Origin: Planctomycetota bacterium
GTDB lineage: Bacteria; Planctomycetota; PUPC01; JABMSA01
Reading direction: 5' to 3'
DNA: 21,622 nt
Assembly (NCBI GenBank): GCA_013202185.1
Contig: JABMSA010000445.1
Coordinates: 1 to 21,622 of the forward strand
Position numbers and translations under genes: made by a program. Below are positions 7,606 to 18,100 of the stretch, in pieces. Each line of letters opens with the position of its first letter. Position 1 is the stretch's first letter. The notes beneath the pieces are model-generated. The model saw only the letters and a program-made list of their open reading frames with translations, was not told the origin of the DNA and did no database searches.

Positions 7606-7636
7606 GTGGGGCTGTCGGGGGGGGTGCGGCTGTTGT

Positions 7637-8716
7637 TTATTTGCCGATTCTTGTCACACCCAGGCTGGCGTGCTCGGGTGCGCTGGGGTCGATCACCACG
7701 TTGGTGGTGTAGAGGTCCTTGATGGTTGCGCGAATGTAGCGTTCCAAGGGAGCACCCGTGAGGTGTTCGTCGACGATCTCCACCGCAAGGAAGTAAGGCA
7801 CGCGGTAGGTGACGTTGTCGCCTTGGCCGGTGAGGTTGTCGTATACCGTCACCAGGACGGTGTCGCCGATGCGACTGTTAACTGCCTGCTTGATGCTCGT
7901 GGTCATGCCGGGGCAGCCGTTGAGTTCGATGTAACCCGGGGCGGGCGGGATTGTGAACCGCGCGGGGTAGCCGTTTTCGACCCACTCGGATATGGTGCTC
8001 GCGCCGTTGGAGTATCCATCGAGGCTCACGAGGCCGAAGTTGCCGGGTGCTTCGTTGTCCGTGTAGGGATAGAAGTCGATGGTCTGGCCGACGTCGGCAA
8101 CGAATCTTGTTTCGGCCTGGGGGAGTTCTTCGCCTTCGATGGGCGTGCCGTCGAGCGTCTCGAGGCGGCCGACGTCGTTGATGTCGACTGCGAACGGCAG
8201 TAGATCGAACTGCGCTTCGCTCGAGGCGGGGTCGATGCCGCTGATGCGCCCGTCTATCGCTGCTATCGATTCGGCCTGGATGGAGACGGAGTCGTGGCCT
8301 ATTGCCTTGCCAAAGAAAAGCTCGAGGGGGCCGTCGGGTGCGCCGGGCGTGCGGCGTGCGGTTACCCTCACGGCGTTGGCCGGCTGGGCGCCCGCGGTGA
8401 AATCTCCCGTGGCGAAATCGAGCTTTCCGGTGGTTACGTCTGACTCGCTGAGGGTGATGGATGTGCTCAGCACCGAATTCAGGGCCGCGAACTGTGCGCC
8501 CACATAATGGGCCTGTCCGCTTTCCAGTTCCTGGATGGCCGCCAGCGCGGCTGCATCGGCGCCGACCTGCAATTGAGCCTGGGCCGTGTAGACGGCGCCG
8601 AGATCGACAGCCAGGGCGGCCAACCCAATCAATGCGAGCATGCTCAGTGCAAACAATATCAGCACAGAGCCTTTCTCTCGATGTTTCCGAATGATTCCAA
8701 TGATTGCTTTATCCAT
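7637..8716 (-). CDS. TadE/TadG-like membrane-anchored protein (Flp pilus assembly type N-terminus)
   Basis: The 359-residue product starts at an ATG 8 nt after AGGAG. It has a short basic N-terminus ending in HREKGS, one hydrophobic segment (about 17-42: VLILFALSMLALIGLAALAV), then DLGAVYTAQAQLQVGADAAALAA. This is the hallmark of TadG/TadE-like proteins (R-x-x-G-x-x, a TM helix, D-x-G..., then an Ala-rich amphipathic helix). The following part, up to about residue 150, matches the usual periplasmic beta region of TadG-like proteins (VRVTARRT, LFFGKAIGHDSVSIQAES). The C-terminal 200 residues are unique, beta-rich and extracytoplasmic. No other Tad genes (ATPase, RcpA, TadB/C, pilin) are in the window, so it is an orphan. 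Its role is unknown; many such orphans occur in planctomycetes. Confidence 0.8.
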   Translation of the reverse strand: MDKAIIGIIRKHREKGSVLILFALSMLALIGLAALAVDLGAVYTAQAQLQVGADAAALAAIQELESGQAHYVGAQFAALNSVLSTSITLSESDVTTGKLDFATGDFTAGAQPANAVRVTARRTPGAPDGPLELFFGKAIGHDSVSIQAESIAAIDGRISGIDPASSEAQFDLLPFAVDINDVGRLETLDGTPIEGEELPQAETRFVADVGQTIDFYPYTDNEAPGNFGLVSLDGYSNGASTISEWVENGYPARFTIPPAPGYIELNGCPGMTTSIKQAVNSRIGDTVLVTVYDNLTGQGDNVTYRVPYFLAVEIVDEHLTGAPLERYIRATIKDLYTTNVVIDPSAPEHASLGVTRIGK

Positions 8717-9092
8717 TGCATTTACTCCTGCCGCTGTGCGGCGTTTGGACCAGCTCCCCGCTGTTCCGAGAGCTATTGCGAAGCATGTGCAAAACTCGTA
8801 CCAAGCAGGCGGGGAGGCGCGCGAAGTGGTCGTGCGGAAGGTGATAAGGTGTTGAAACTACAGGATTTATGGAAAAACCGGCCGGGGAATTCTTCTCGGG
8901 GTTAACGGTCGGCGCCCTGGGTTCTTTTGCACAGTTGGGCAGAAGTGCACAGCGCTGTTCCCGCGGCGGAGAAAACACCGCCGATGTGGAAGAAACCGCT
9001 TCATCCTGTCGGAAAAAGCACCCTCGCCCGTGCGGCATTCCGGCGCCCGCTCCCGTCGCAAGTTGTTGGCTTTCAGGATGTTAGAAAGCCCC
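8717..9092. other. Intergenic region with hairpins, no convincing gene
   Basis: It separates the divergent TadG-like and HD-GYP genes. A plus-strand frame (8869-9084, 71 codons) has a weak AGGA site and no recognisable domain, but it ends 9 bases before an intrinsic terminator. Hairpins include GGCGG/CCGCC around 8965-8985 and GGCTTTC (9068-9074) with GAAAGCC (9084-9090). A short RNA or small ORF is possible. I found no clear promoter on either strand. Confidence 0.4.
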
Positions 9093-9113
9093 GGCGGGCA
9101 TGGCCCGCCTTTT
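9093..9113 (+). terminator. Intrinsic terminator upstream of the HD-GYP gene
   Basis: GGCGGGC (9093-9099) and GCCCGCC (9103-9109) form a 7-bp GC stem with a 3-nt loop ATG, followed directly by TTTT (9110-9113). It acts on plus-strand transcription, although no confident gene lies just upstream on that strand. A second hairpin (9068-9090) immediately precedes it. Confidence 0.7.
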
Positions 9114-9141
9114 GCAATGTGCTCTTGCGATACGCTGTTAT
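9112..9141 (+). promoter_or_regulatory. Candidate promoter of the HD-GYP gene
   Basis: TTGCAA (9112-9117), an 18-nt spacer and TGTTAT (9136-9141) give a start near 9148, just before the ribosome site GGGAG (9154-9158). The -35 overlaps the T-run of the preceding terminator. Both hexamers match consensus only moderately. Confidence 0.4.
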
Positions 9142-9166
9142 AGCCGCGCATCCGGGAGTGACCAGC

Positions 9167-10162
9167 ATGAAGACAGAGGAACTCGCCCTTCGGATCGAAG
9201 GACTGACGGAACGGTTGGGCTGCATGGAGAAACGCCTGGCGACCGTCGAGAAGACGGCCGGGGGGGCTCAAGCCCCGGCGCCGGCCCCCAAACAGCCCCA
9301 GCCCAAACAAGCACGGCAACCGTGGAAGATGGACGCGGCCCGCGTGGAAACCATGGTCGCCGAGATGTATTCGTCGGTAAGGAATGATCCGCAGGAAGCA
9401 CTGAGTTTTGAGACGGGGGCAAGAGATTGCTACCTTCCGGCCCACGCCAGGAACGTATCGAAGCTGGCTATGTTTTTGGCCGACAGGCATGGTTTCAGCG
9501 AGGCCTCAACGCGCACGATGGGCATTTGCGGCCTGCTCCACGACGCCGGCATGGATTGCCTGCCGCACGAGCTGACGACGGAGGGCCGGCCACTCACACA
9601 AGAAGAATACCAACAGGTGCGCACGCACCCGACCCTGGGAGCCGAGTACATCAAACACAACTACAGGTTCGGCAGCTTGCTGTCGTCGGTCATACCGGTG
9701 GTTGTGGAGCAGCATCACGAGCGCGCCGACGGCACCGGCTATCCGAACGGCCTCCCGGGCGACAGAATTCACAACTTCGCCCGTGTTCTCGCCATTGCGG
9801 ATAGTTACGAAGCGATGACAACGCCGCGCCCTTTCCGCTCGCCCCGGCATCCGGCCGACGCTATGCGCACACTGCTGGTGCAGGGGTGCCATTCGCACCA
9901 GGCGGGCATGTACGATCGCAGCATGCTCAAGACATTCCTGTGGTCGTCGTCGCTGTACCCTGTCGGATGCACAGTGGGCCTGTCCGACGGCAACCTGGCA
10001 TGTGTGGTGTCGGTGACTGCCGATCCAAAGCAACCCGTGATAAAGCTGCTCACCGGCGACCGGTCCGGGCAGGTCGTGAACCTGACTCAGCACAATGAGC
10101 TGACGATAACAGGCGGGAGGAACGGAGACTTCGAGGCCCGACGGCCGGCGAAAAAAACTTGA
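9167..10162 (+). CDS. HD-GYP domain protein (putative cyclic-di-GMP phosphodiesterase)
   Basis: The start is the ATG at 9167, 8 nt after GGGAG; the longer frame back to 8927 runs through a terminator and is non-coding. The product has 331 residues. Residues 1-35 are a short coiled coil (ELALRIEGLTERLGCMEKRL), followed by a Pro/Ala/Gln linker. The HD-GYP domain has the first metal His in PAHARNVS, LLHDAG with His125-Asp126, and HHERADGTGYP with His183-His184 and Gly191-Tyr192-Pro193. ARVLAIADSYEAMT follows, as does the usual C-terminal YPVG...LSDGNLACVV. All expected metal ligands seem present, so it is probably active on c-di-GMP or a related cyclic dinucleotide in the cytoplasm. There is no receiver domain, so the input may come through the coiled coil. 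Confidence 0.9.
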   Translation: MKTEELALRIEGLTERLGCMEKRLATVEKTAGGAQAPAPAPKQPQPKQARQPWKMDAARVETMVAEMYSSVRNDPQEALSFETGARDCYLPAHARNVSKLAMFLADRHGFSEASTRTMGICGLLHDAGMDCLPHELTTEGRPLTQEEYQQVRTHPTLGAEYIKHNYRFGSLLSSVIPVVVEQHHERADGTGYPNGLPGDRIHNFARVLAIADSYEAMTTPRPFRSPRHPADAMRTLLVQGCHSHQAGMYDRSMLKTFLWSSSLYPVGCTVGLSDGNLACVVSVTADPKQPVIKLLTGDRSGQVVNLTQHNELTITGGRNGDFEARRPAKKT

Positions 10163-10314
10163 ACGTCCTCGATGCAAACGGAACCTAACTACTGATGGCG
10201 TTTGCCCGAACGCATGCGTGCAGCACCTGAATGATAAACTCGGCCTGCCGCAATGCACGGCGTCCAATCGTTTTCCGGGTCAGCGTGTTGCGGCCCGCGC
10301 GGCATGAAAGACTG

Positions 10315-10342
10315 TTGCAACGCATGAAGGTATTTCTATAAT
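10315..10342 (+). promoter_or_regulatory. Sigma70-type promoter of the large TPR lipoprotein gene
   Basis: TTGCAA (10315-10320), a 16-nt spacer and a perfect TATAAT (10337-10342) give a start near 10349. The in-frame ATG at 10343 lies upstream of the transcript start, which supports translation from 10427. Confidence 0.8.
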
Positions 10343-10426
10343 ATGTACACCATGCTCCAATGTTCACTTGAGGCAACAAATCTGCCAACGTATCGGCGCT
10401 ATTTTCCCCGCTGGGAGACAGTCATA

Positions 10427-13400
10427 ATGAAAAAGGGAATTCGCTTCTCAACCATGTTCCTGATTGTTGCTTTGCTCGCGACGTTCGTAGCCGGCTGTGG
10501 AGACGGTCAGCAGGGCGATCCGTTCAAGCTTGGTATGATCTCTCTCGAGAACAAGCAGTTTGCCAAGGCCATTGAACACTTCGAAGCGGCAAACAAGCAG
10601 AAACCGAACGATGCGAAGATTCTTCTCGAACTCGGTAGAGCGCATGTGGGCAACAGGACCTTTGAAAAGGCGATTGATCAATTCAAGAGGGTAATCGAGC
10701 TCGACGACAACATGGTCGATGCCCACCTTCGAATAGCCGAAGCCGAGATGGATCTCGGGCATAAGGCCGGATCAGACGACCCAGCGCAACTGAATCATTA
10801 CATGAGCGCCCAAACACAGTGCTTGGAAGCGATCAGGAAAAAGAAAGATTTTGCCGAAGCTCATCTGAAGCTGGCCACCGTCTTCGGCCTGAGAAACATG
10901 CCCGAACAGAAACTCGAAGAGATTGAAAAGGCCCTGGCCCTGGACCCCAGCCTGGCCGACGCAAACATTACCAAGGCCTGGATTGTCTACGGAAACGACC
11001 AATCTTCTGATGAGGCATTGGACATCCTCGACAACGGACTGCGCGAGGTCGAGGCCAGGCTCGCACGCGAGTTGAAAGAAGCCAAAGACAACGAAGACGA
11101 CACCAAGAAGGCTGAGGGCCGCGCCAAACTGGACAGCTTCAAGCTCAGTCACACAATCGCCGACATTCAGAGGCTGCGCGGGCAAACAGACGAGGCCATC
11201 CGGACTTACACGGCAATCAAAGACAATGCACCCTTCCCTGCCTACCGCAGGACCATCCTTTATTGGCTCGGCCGGCTCTATTTGCAAAAAAGCGATTGGG
11301 ACGCCGTAGAACAACAAGCTGACGGAATACAGAGCCTGGGCCTGCCAGGCATGCATGCAGCCTACCTTCGGGGGCGGGCAGCTCTCGGACGCGGCCTGGA
11401 TACAACCACAACCGACAAGAAAAAGCGCAGGGAGCTGCTGGACAAAGCAGTAAAGGAGCTTTCGGGACTATCCGAGAGCAAGGGACCCGAAGACCTGTTT
11501 TGGCTGGGTCGGGCGTACAAAGCGAGGGGCGAGAGGGACCGGCTGGCCCTTGCCGAATTCCAGAAAGCGTTGGGATACATCGACGAGAAAAGCAATCGGC
11601 GCTTTGCGGCCCAAATTCATATGGCTCTGGCCGAGGTGCTACTGCGGAAGGGAACAGACGGCCTCGGAGAAGCCAAGACGCACTGCGAGAAAGCGCTCAG
11701 CCTGACGCCGGGCGACACCAACATAATGATGAGCCTCGCCGTCATACTCAACGAGACCGGCGACAGACTCGAGGCAAAGAGGCTCATCGAGTGGGTCCTC
11801 GAAATCGAGCCCCAAAAAGCAATGGCCGAGTTCAAGCTTGCCCAGATCAACTTCCTGCTCGGCCGCCCCGAGCAAGCGCTGCAAGACATTCAGAAAGCCA
11901 TCGAGATGGCCGGTGAAAACGGCGCCGATGCGAAGACCTATCTCTTGCAGGGCGACATTCATCGCGTTCTCGAGCAATACGAAAAAGCCATCGAATCGTA
12001 CAAACAAGCCCTGGAACACGACCCCTCCTACTCCGCCGCCCACGAGAACCTCGCGCGGGTTTACATGGCCAGTGACCAAAACGACCAGGCAATAGCCCTC
12101 CTCAAGAACTACATGAAAGAACAGCCCGCCAGAGCCCAGGCGCCCGCACTGCTCGCCCGGGTCTACGAGAAACAAGGCAAGATCGACCTCGCCATCAAAT
12201 ACTACGAAGCGACACTCGAGAAAGACAAAGACAACGAATACCTGCGCGGCTACGGAATTGCGCGCCTGCACCTCGCCCAGGGCAGACCCACCGACGCAAT
12301 AGAAAAATGGCGCGAACTGCTGGCTATTGCCGAAAAAAGGAAATGGCGCAGCATCACCGTTAGTGTTCGAAACAACATCGTCCTCGCCCTCATGCTCAAC
12401 GGAGAAGCAGACGAGGCGCTCGCCGAGGCCCGTAACGCCGGCACGCTCTTTAATATCTTTGTGTCAGCTTACGCAGAAGACTTCGATAAAGCGCGCGAAG
12501 CCCTCCGGAAAACAGCACGCATCACCAACAACAGCAAAGGCGCCATCGAACAGTTCATTCAAGCCTGCGAAACCGACCCGCCGCTCGGGCGGAAAGTCAT
12601 CACCAAGCTCGCATTCAGCCTGATCGACAAACACGAGGGCTTGTTCGACTCGGCCGAGCAGAACCTCAAGGAAGCAATCGAGCTGATGCCCAAGAGCGTA
12701 TTGCTACGGATGGACCTGCTGAAAGTATACTCAAGACAGAACCAGCGCGACAAGACCGTTGAAGAATGCAACAACATCATCCAACTCGCACCCGGGTACG
12801 CCCTTCCACACGTTTATCTTGCCGGGCTGGCCGAAACGGAAAAGGAGACTGACAAGGCAATCGCCGAATACAACAAGGCCGCCGAGCTCGACAAGCGTAT
12901 GATCCCCGCGAGATTGAGGCTGGCAGGCCTCCACTACGCGAATAATGAACTCGAAGCCGCACGGTTAAGAATAGAGGAAGTGTGGAAACTCCTCGAGGAC
13001 CTCGACCCCGAGAGCGATGAGACCAAGAGCTTCAAGTCAGAAGTCGAGCGCCTGCAGATAGCCATTCAGGCCACGACCGATCCCAAAGCGGCAGCAGTCG
13101 TGGTCGCCGCGAAATACCGCAAGAGCGCAGGCAACCCGGACCCAACAACAGCGCTGCAGTTTGCACGGCTGAACATCCTGCTCGGGCAGCATAAGGAAGC
13201 CGTCGAGGTATGCGACAAGTTCCTGGCCAAACATGAAAACAACATACAATTCAGGCAGATCAAGGCCGAGGCCCTCAGACTAAGCGGCCACATCAGCAAA
13301 GCCGAAAAAACGCTCAAGGAGGCCATCGGAATTGACGATACCAGAGCTCAGCTCTACATCGAACTCGCGCGCGTCTATCTCCCCTTTGCCGGGCTCATTC

Positions 13401-15067
13401 AACTGTCTGAAAGCGTGTTGCGCCGGGGGCTGGAAAAACTCCCTCAGTCCTCCCAATTGAAATTCGAACTCGCCCGAGTGTGCCTCACCGCAAACAAACT
13501 CGATGAGGCCGACGTTCTCGTAACCGAGCTAATAGCCGAGCTTGACGAAGAAAAAGACGCCAAGGGCATCGGGGAATTGAGACTTCAACTCGAACTCGAG
13601 AAGACGCTGAAACTGACGGACGATCGCGAAAGAAAGCCAAGACTGGACAACATTATCGCCTCCGCCGGAAAAATGAGCGCCGCCACCGACAAATTGGAGG
13701 CCTTCGTCGGTTACATCATCCTTGGTCGAACTTACCTGCTGGGACTCAGCGACAAACGTCTTGCCGCCGACGCTTTCGAAGAAGCGAAAAAACGAATGCC
13801 CGACCGCTCCGAGCCCAACACCTGGCTCGCACCGATCTACTTCGAGCGCGAGAGGTACACGAAATCCGCCGAAGCGCTCAAAGTGCTCCAGAAGAATACA
13901 CCTGATGCATCCACAGCAACGCGCATTGCAATTGCCCTGCAGGCCGGCGAAAAGCTGGAGGAAGCCGAGAAAGCCGCACGCGAAGCGCTCAAATTGCCAC
14001 CGGATCGAAAGCCGGCCAGCGAAATAGCACTTGCCAACATATTGCTGGATGCCGGCAAGACAGACGAAGCCATCAAGACAATAAAGGAGATGGAGCTAAA
14101 CAAGCAGCTCAAAAGCGGATATGAGGAGTTGGTCCGCGAACTCAAACGCGCCGACCGCCACGCCGTCGCAATGGCGTTCAACAAGGGCTTGTTTTTCGCG
14201 ATGTCGGGCCGGCTCAAGCTCGTGCCCACCTGCTACGAGGAGGCCCGCGAGCGCGCCCCAAATGAAAACATCTTCATCCTGATGCACATCGCACGCAGTT
14301 ACGCCGGGATCAACCAGCTAGACAAAGCCGCCGAAACGTTCCAGGCAGCCATCGATCTCAAGCCCGACTACCTCATTGCCACCGCCTTCCTCGGCGAGGT
14401 CTACAAACGGCAGGGCAAGACCGCCTCTGCCATAGAAGCCTACCGGGAAGGGCTCGACAAAGACCCGGAAAACGCGCAACTCATGAAAGAAATCGGCGTT
14501 CTGTATCACAGCGTCGAAAACCTGGCCGAAGCCGTGAAATACTATACCATGGCTCTCAAGATCGACCCCGACAACGGCCACGCCAACTACTTGGCCGGCA
14601 GGACCTATCAGGACCTCAACGACATCCCAAAAGCGTTGGAGTTTTACGAAAAGGCCTTAGACAGCGACCCCGAAGGCAAGGAAGACTGGAGGCACGGAGC
14701 ATACAACAACGCTGCCTGGCTCAACACCGAAAAAGAAAACCCCAATCTGCGGAAAGCCCTGAGGTACGCGCTCAGTGCAAAGGAACTCGCGCCGCGCCTG
14801 CCCGAAATCCGAGATACCCTCGGATGGGTCCTTTACAAGCGCGGGCAGTTCAAGCCCGCACTCGACGAACTGAAAATAGCCGCAGCAAGGCCGCCGACAA
14901 TGACAGACGGCTCGGTACAATATCATTACGCGGCAGCGCTCGAAAAACTGGGCCGTAAAGACGACGCCATAAGCGCGCTCGAAAATGCCCTTGGTTTGAA
15001 GTTCAGCGTGGAATACAACAAGAAACAAACCCAGGATCTCCTCGAGCGGCTCAAGGCCGAGAAATAA
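10427..15067 (+). CDS. Giant TPR-repeat lipoprotein, PrsT-like
   Basis: Translation starts at the ATG 10427, 9 nt after GGGAG and about 78 nt after the predicted transcript start. The 1546-residue product begins MKKGIRF, then a hydrophobic stretch and the lipobox V-A-G-C with Cys24. Almost all the rest is tetratricopeptide repeats: I count about 30 units of roughly 34 residues (for example NRTFEKAIDQFKRVIELDD, LEQYEKAIESYKQALEHDP and AEAVKYYTMALKIDPDNGHA), with a few helical gaps. The architecture and the C-terminal part (AAWLN..., DTLGWVLYKRGQF..., YHYAAALEKLGR) resemble PrsT, the TPR lipoprotein of exosortase/PEP-CTERM systems, but that is about 900 residues. No exosortase gene is in the window, so PrsT function is inference. 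It is probably a lipid-anchored periplasmic scaffold. No insertion or frameshift is seen. Confidence 0.85.
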   Translation: MKKGIRFSTMFLIVALLATFVAGCGDGQQGDPFKLGMISLENKQFAKAIEHFEAANKQKPNDAKILLELGRAHVGNRTFEKAIDQFKRVIELDDNMVDAHLRIAEAEMDLGHKAGSDDPAQLNHYMSAQTQCLEAIRKKKDFAEAHLKLATVFGLRNMPEQKLEEIEKALALDPSLADANITKAWIVYGNDQSSDEALDILDNGLREVEARLARELKEAKDNEDDTKKAEGRAKLDSFKLSHTIADIQRLRGQTDEAIRTYTAIKDNAPFPAYRRTILYWLGRLYLQKSDWDAVEQQADGIQSLGLPGMHAAYLRGRAALGRGLDTTTTDKKKRRELLDKAVKELSGLSESKGPEDLFWLGRAYKARGERDRLALAEFQKALGYIDEKSNRRFAAQIHMALAEVLLRKGTDGLGEAKTHCEKALSLTPGDTNIMMSLAVILNETGDRLEAKRLIEWVLEIEPQKAMAEFKLAQINFLLGRPEQALQDIQKAIEMAGENGADAKTYLLQGDIHRVLEQYEKAIESYKQALEHDPSYSAAHENLARVYMASDQNDQAIALLKNYMKEQPARAQAPALLARVYEKQGKIDLAIKYYEATLEKDKDNEYLRGYGIARLHLAQGRPTDAIEKWRELLAIAEKRKWRSITVSVRNNIVLALMLNGEADEALAEARNAGTLFNIFVSAYAEDFDKAREALRKTARITNNSKGAIEQFIQACETDPPLGRKVITKLAFSLIDKHEGLFDSAEQNLKEAIELMPKSVLLRMDLLKVYSRQNQRDKTVEECNNIIQLAPGYALPHVYLAGLAETEKETDKAIAEYNKAAELDKRMIPARLRLAGLHYANNELEAARLRIEEVWKLLEDLDPESDETKSFKSEVERLQIAIQATTDPKAAAVVVAAKYRKSAGNPDPTTALQFARLNILLGQHKEAVEVCDKFLAKHENNIQFRQIKAEALRLSGHISKAEKTLKEAIGIDDTRAQLYIELARVYLPFAGLIQLSESVLRRGLEKLPQSSQLKFELARVCLTANKLDEADVLVTELIAELDEEKDAKGIGELRLQLELEKTLKLTDDRERKPRLDNIIASAGKMSAATDKLEAFVGYIILGRTYLLGLSDKRLAADAFEEAKKRMPDRSEPNTWLAPIYFERERYTKSAEALKVLQKNTPDASTATRIAIALQAGEKLEEAEKAAREALKLPPDRKPASEIALANILLDAGKTDEAIKTIKEMELNKQLKSGYEELVRELKRADRHAVAMAFNKGLFFAMSGRLKLVPTCYEEARERAPNENIFILMHIARSYAGINQLDKAAETFQAAIDLKPDYLIATAFLGEVYKRQGKTASAIEAYREGLDKDPENAQLMKEIGVLYHSVENLAEAVKYYTMALKIDPDNGHANYLAGRTYQDLNDIPKALEFYEKALDSDPEGKEDWRHGAYNNAAWLNTEKENPNLRKALRYALSAKELAPRLPEIRDTLGWVLYKRGQFKPALDELKIAAARPPTMTDGSVQYHYAAALEKLGRKDDAISALENALGLKFSVEYNKKQTQDLLERLKAEK

Positions 15068-15190
15068 CCGGGCCTCATTCGACAACCCGCAAAGTCGGAA
15101 TAAAACGCCGATCCCCTCCTGCAGGTCATCGAGGCTTGCACAACCCCGAAGCACCCCGATTCAGGCTGCGGGCCGAGCCGCCCAGCCGTG

Positions 15191-18100
15191 CTATTCCGCC
15201 GTGCCTGCCTGGACTAGCCTGATGATGTTGTCGACGCCGGCCTCGAGGCCGTTGACGTCGCTCGCACCGATGACGAGCCTTACCGGCGCGGGGCTCTCTC
15301 CGAATATCTTCCCCTGCTGGATCTCCGTGCCGTTGGCCCTGCGCTTCTTGTAGGGGCGCAGCAGTGTGGCCGCCGACCGGCCGGGCCCGGGGAAGGTGTG
15401 GCTGCAGATCACAGGAAGCGGCGCCGAGTGACCCTCGCGCCACGGGGTGATCCTCTGTTGACAAATGTAATGACTTTCGTTGTGGCTGCCGAGGAGGATA
15501 TCGGGTTCTTCGACGGACTTGTGATCCTCCGCGCGCCACACGCCCAAGCCCTTGTGAGAGCCCTGGATGCGCGGGCTGTTGCGCGTGATGCGTACCTTCG
15601 CGCCGTAGGCCTTCTCGAGGGCGGCGGCCAGCCGGCGGGCCGCGGGAAGATAGATCGGGCTTTCCGCGCTGATGGTTATTCCACCCGGCCTTGGTCGCGC
15701 CAGGAACGCGGCTATGCCGGCCGGCGCAAACACGATGTGCTGCGGAGGATCGCCGGCCGTTGCCAGCTTGCCGACGGTCGCACGGATTCCTTCGTCGCTG
15801 CGCCCATGCCGGCGGTTGCCCGAGTAGATGCGGATCGTGTTGTCTTGCGTTGCGATCACGAGCATTCGCGCCATTGCCGGCTCGATCATTGTACGGAAGG
15901 TCGTTACCCGCTTGCTGTCCGGCCCGCGCGTTTCTTCATTGGCGTCAAACGGCACCGCGCAGCCCAGCGATAGGTCGTAGATATGCTTGATGTCTCTGCG
16001 CGGCAGCTCGATCTTGATGTCTTTGCTGGTCGCTTCAAAATGCACCGCTCCGGGATCGTGCCCGTAGGCCCCCTCGCGATTGAATATGCTGAGATACACG
16101 TTGGGGTTGCCTTCGCGCCGTCGGAAGGCAAGCTCGACGGATCGCGGCGCCGCGTTGCCGTGGTCGGGCCGCGTGGTGGTGCCGGGCATCATGCCTGTTT
16201 TCCAGACGTAGTCGCGGTAGCCGCCGCCCTTGCGCGTCCACTGGTAGACCGGCCAGCCGGCGTCTTGCCCTGCGGCCCGCGGCACGATCTCCTCGCTGAC
16301 GACCGCCTCGCGCTCGAGGCCGATCTTCGGCAGCAGCAACTCGAGCCACCGGCACAGCCCCTGCTGGAAGGTGCTGCCGTAGGGCCAGTCGGCCCAGTTG
16401 TGGCCGTAGTGCATGTGGTAGGTGTCGGAAAGGAACGCTTCGCGCCCGAACGGATAGCCGATCACCACCGCCTTGCCCTTGCCATACGAATTGATGATCA
16501 CTGCCGGTCGGCCGCCGGCGCTGAATTTTTCGGCTACTATGGCGCCCTTGCGCGGCCTGAAGGTGCAATAAACCGTCCGGCTGCTGTCGGCCTCGGCTTC
16601 GGCTTTCGCCTTGTTGGGCCCGTTCCAGTACTCGTACATCGCTTCATTTTGAATTGGCGTGCCCATCGGGCTCTCGGCGATAACCGACTTGCCGATGAAG
16701 CCGTCGAAATCGGCGCCGAAGACGTCGGCAAGCTGCCCGGCGCCTTTGCACCGCATGTCATCATCGTAAAGCGCCGGCGCACTGGTGGCGATCACAATGC
16801 CTCCGTCGCGGACGTATTCGCGGATCCTTTGCGCCACGTCGGCCGGCAGCGCTTGCACGGCCGGCATGATAAGCATCGGGTACAGCTTGAGCCGGCCTCG
16901 CCGGACCTGGTCTTCGGTGACGAGATCATGCGCCAGGCAAACCGAATTGAGAATGCGGCCCCACCCTATGCAGCCGATCTTGTTGTAGTTGGCGCCCTGT
17001 TTGCTGAAGCCGTAGCTGCCGCCGGCGTAATCGGTAATGCAAGCCTGGTACTTGTTGCTGGTGTCGGACCACATCAGAGCCACCTGCGGCGCGGGCCTGG
17101 TGTTGAGCATCTCGGGGCCCATGCCCTGTGCGCGCTCGTGGAAGCGGCGCCAGCCGCCCAGCGACGACCACCGCCAGCGGAAATCCGGATACATGAAGAA
17201 ATCGCCCCAGTAAAACGCCCGCGCGATCGGTGTGGGGCCCGACATAATCGTGAGCGTGCCGTGGATGACCGACGAAAAAGCGTACTGCGAAAACGCATTG
17301 CCCGAGCCGGTGTGCGTGGACGTGGCCGACCAGTGCGCCGAAGAATAGCTGCGGCGCAGATCGTCCCACGTGCTCACGCCGTTGGCGTAGGCATACGACA
17401 CAAGGCCCAGCTCGCGAATGAGCCGCTCGTTGGGGCGGCCGTCGAGCGCCTGGTTCTTCTCGTGTGAATCGCACGACTGCGTGCAGATGGGCACGTTGGG
17501 CGCTGCCTTGCGGACGGCGCTCACCTGGCTGCGAAAGTATCTTATGAACTCGTCTTCGCGCCAGCTCGCGACGTCGGTGAGCATCTGGGCTTTGCTTTCG
17601 ATCAGCCGCGACCAATCGGCCTCTAGCCGGCCGTTTTCCATCGTCACCGGAAACCGCCTGCCGTCGCGCAGACGCACGGGCTGGGGTTCGAGATTGCCCT
17701 CCGGCGAGACAACGGCGGTGCCCCACAGCTCGATCTCGCGAAACGTGTAGAACCGGTCCAGGTCCACGCCGGGCGCGAAGACGTCTTTGAACCCCACCCT
17801 TTCGCCGCGACTGCCGGTGAGGTTCAGCTCGACCGTCAACCTCATCACGTCGTTGGCGTTGGGCGGCTTGCCCTCTTTGGTGACGAGCTTCCACGGAAGG
17901 GAGATTTCCTGGTTGTATCCCTTGCCGTCGGGGCGAATGCTAAACTCCTGCTTGCCGCCCCCGGCCCGGGCGTCGCCAACCGTGCCCCCCTTGAAGTCAC
18001 GCCCGTATGTGAGGTCCACCACGTCCTTGCCGTTCTTGTCTTGCCAGCAGGTGAAGTGAACAACGCGTTCCTGCGGCGAGCCAAACGCAGAGATCATTCG

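Noticed and set aside
10185..10388. 67-codon minus-strand frame between the HD-GYP and TPR genes
   Set aside because: It overlaps the TPR-gene promoter, has no domain and no convincing ribosome site.
10343..10426. N-terminal extension of the TPR lipoprotein from ATG 10343
   Set aside because: This ATG directly follows the TATAAT box, before the expected transcript start; the signal peptide begins at 10427.
15164..15187. Hairpin between the convergent TPR and GH42-like genes as a terminator
   Set aside because: The stem is short with bulges and no T-run follows on either strand.
15983..17467. 494-codon open frame on the plus strand
   Set aside because: It lies opposite the GH42-like gene; its Ala/Val/Arg/Gly-rich composition is the usual antisense shadow in GC-rich DNA.
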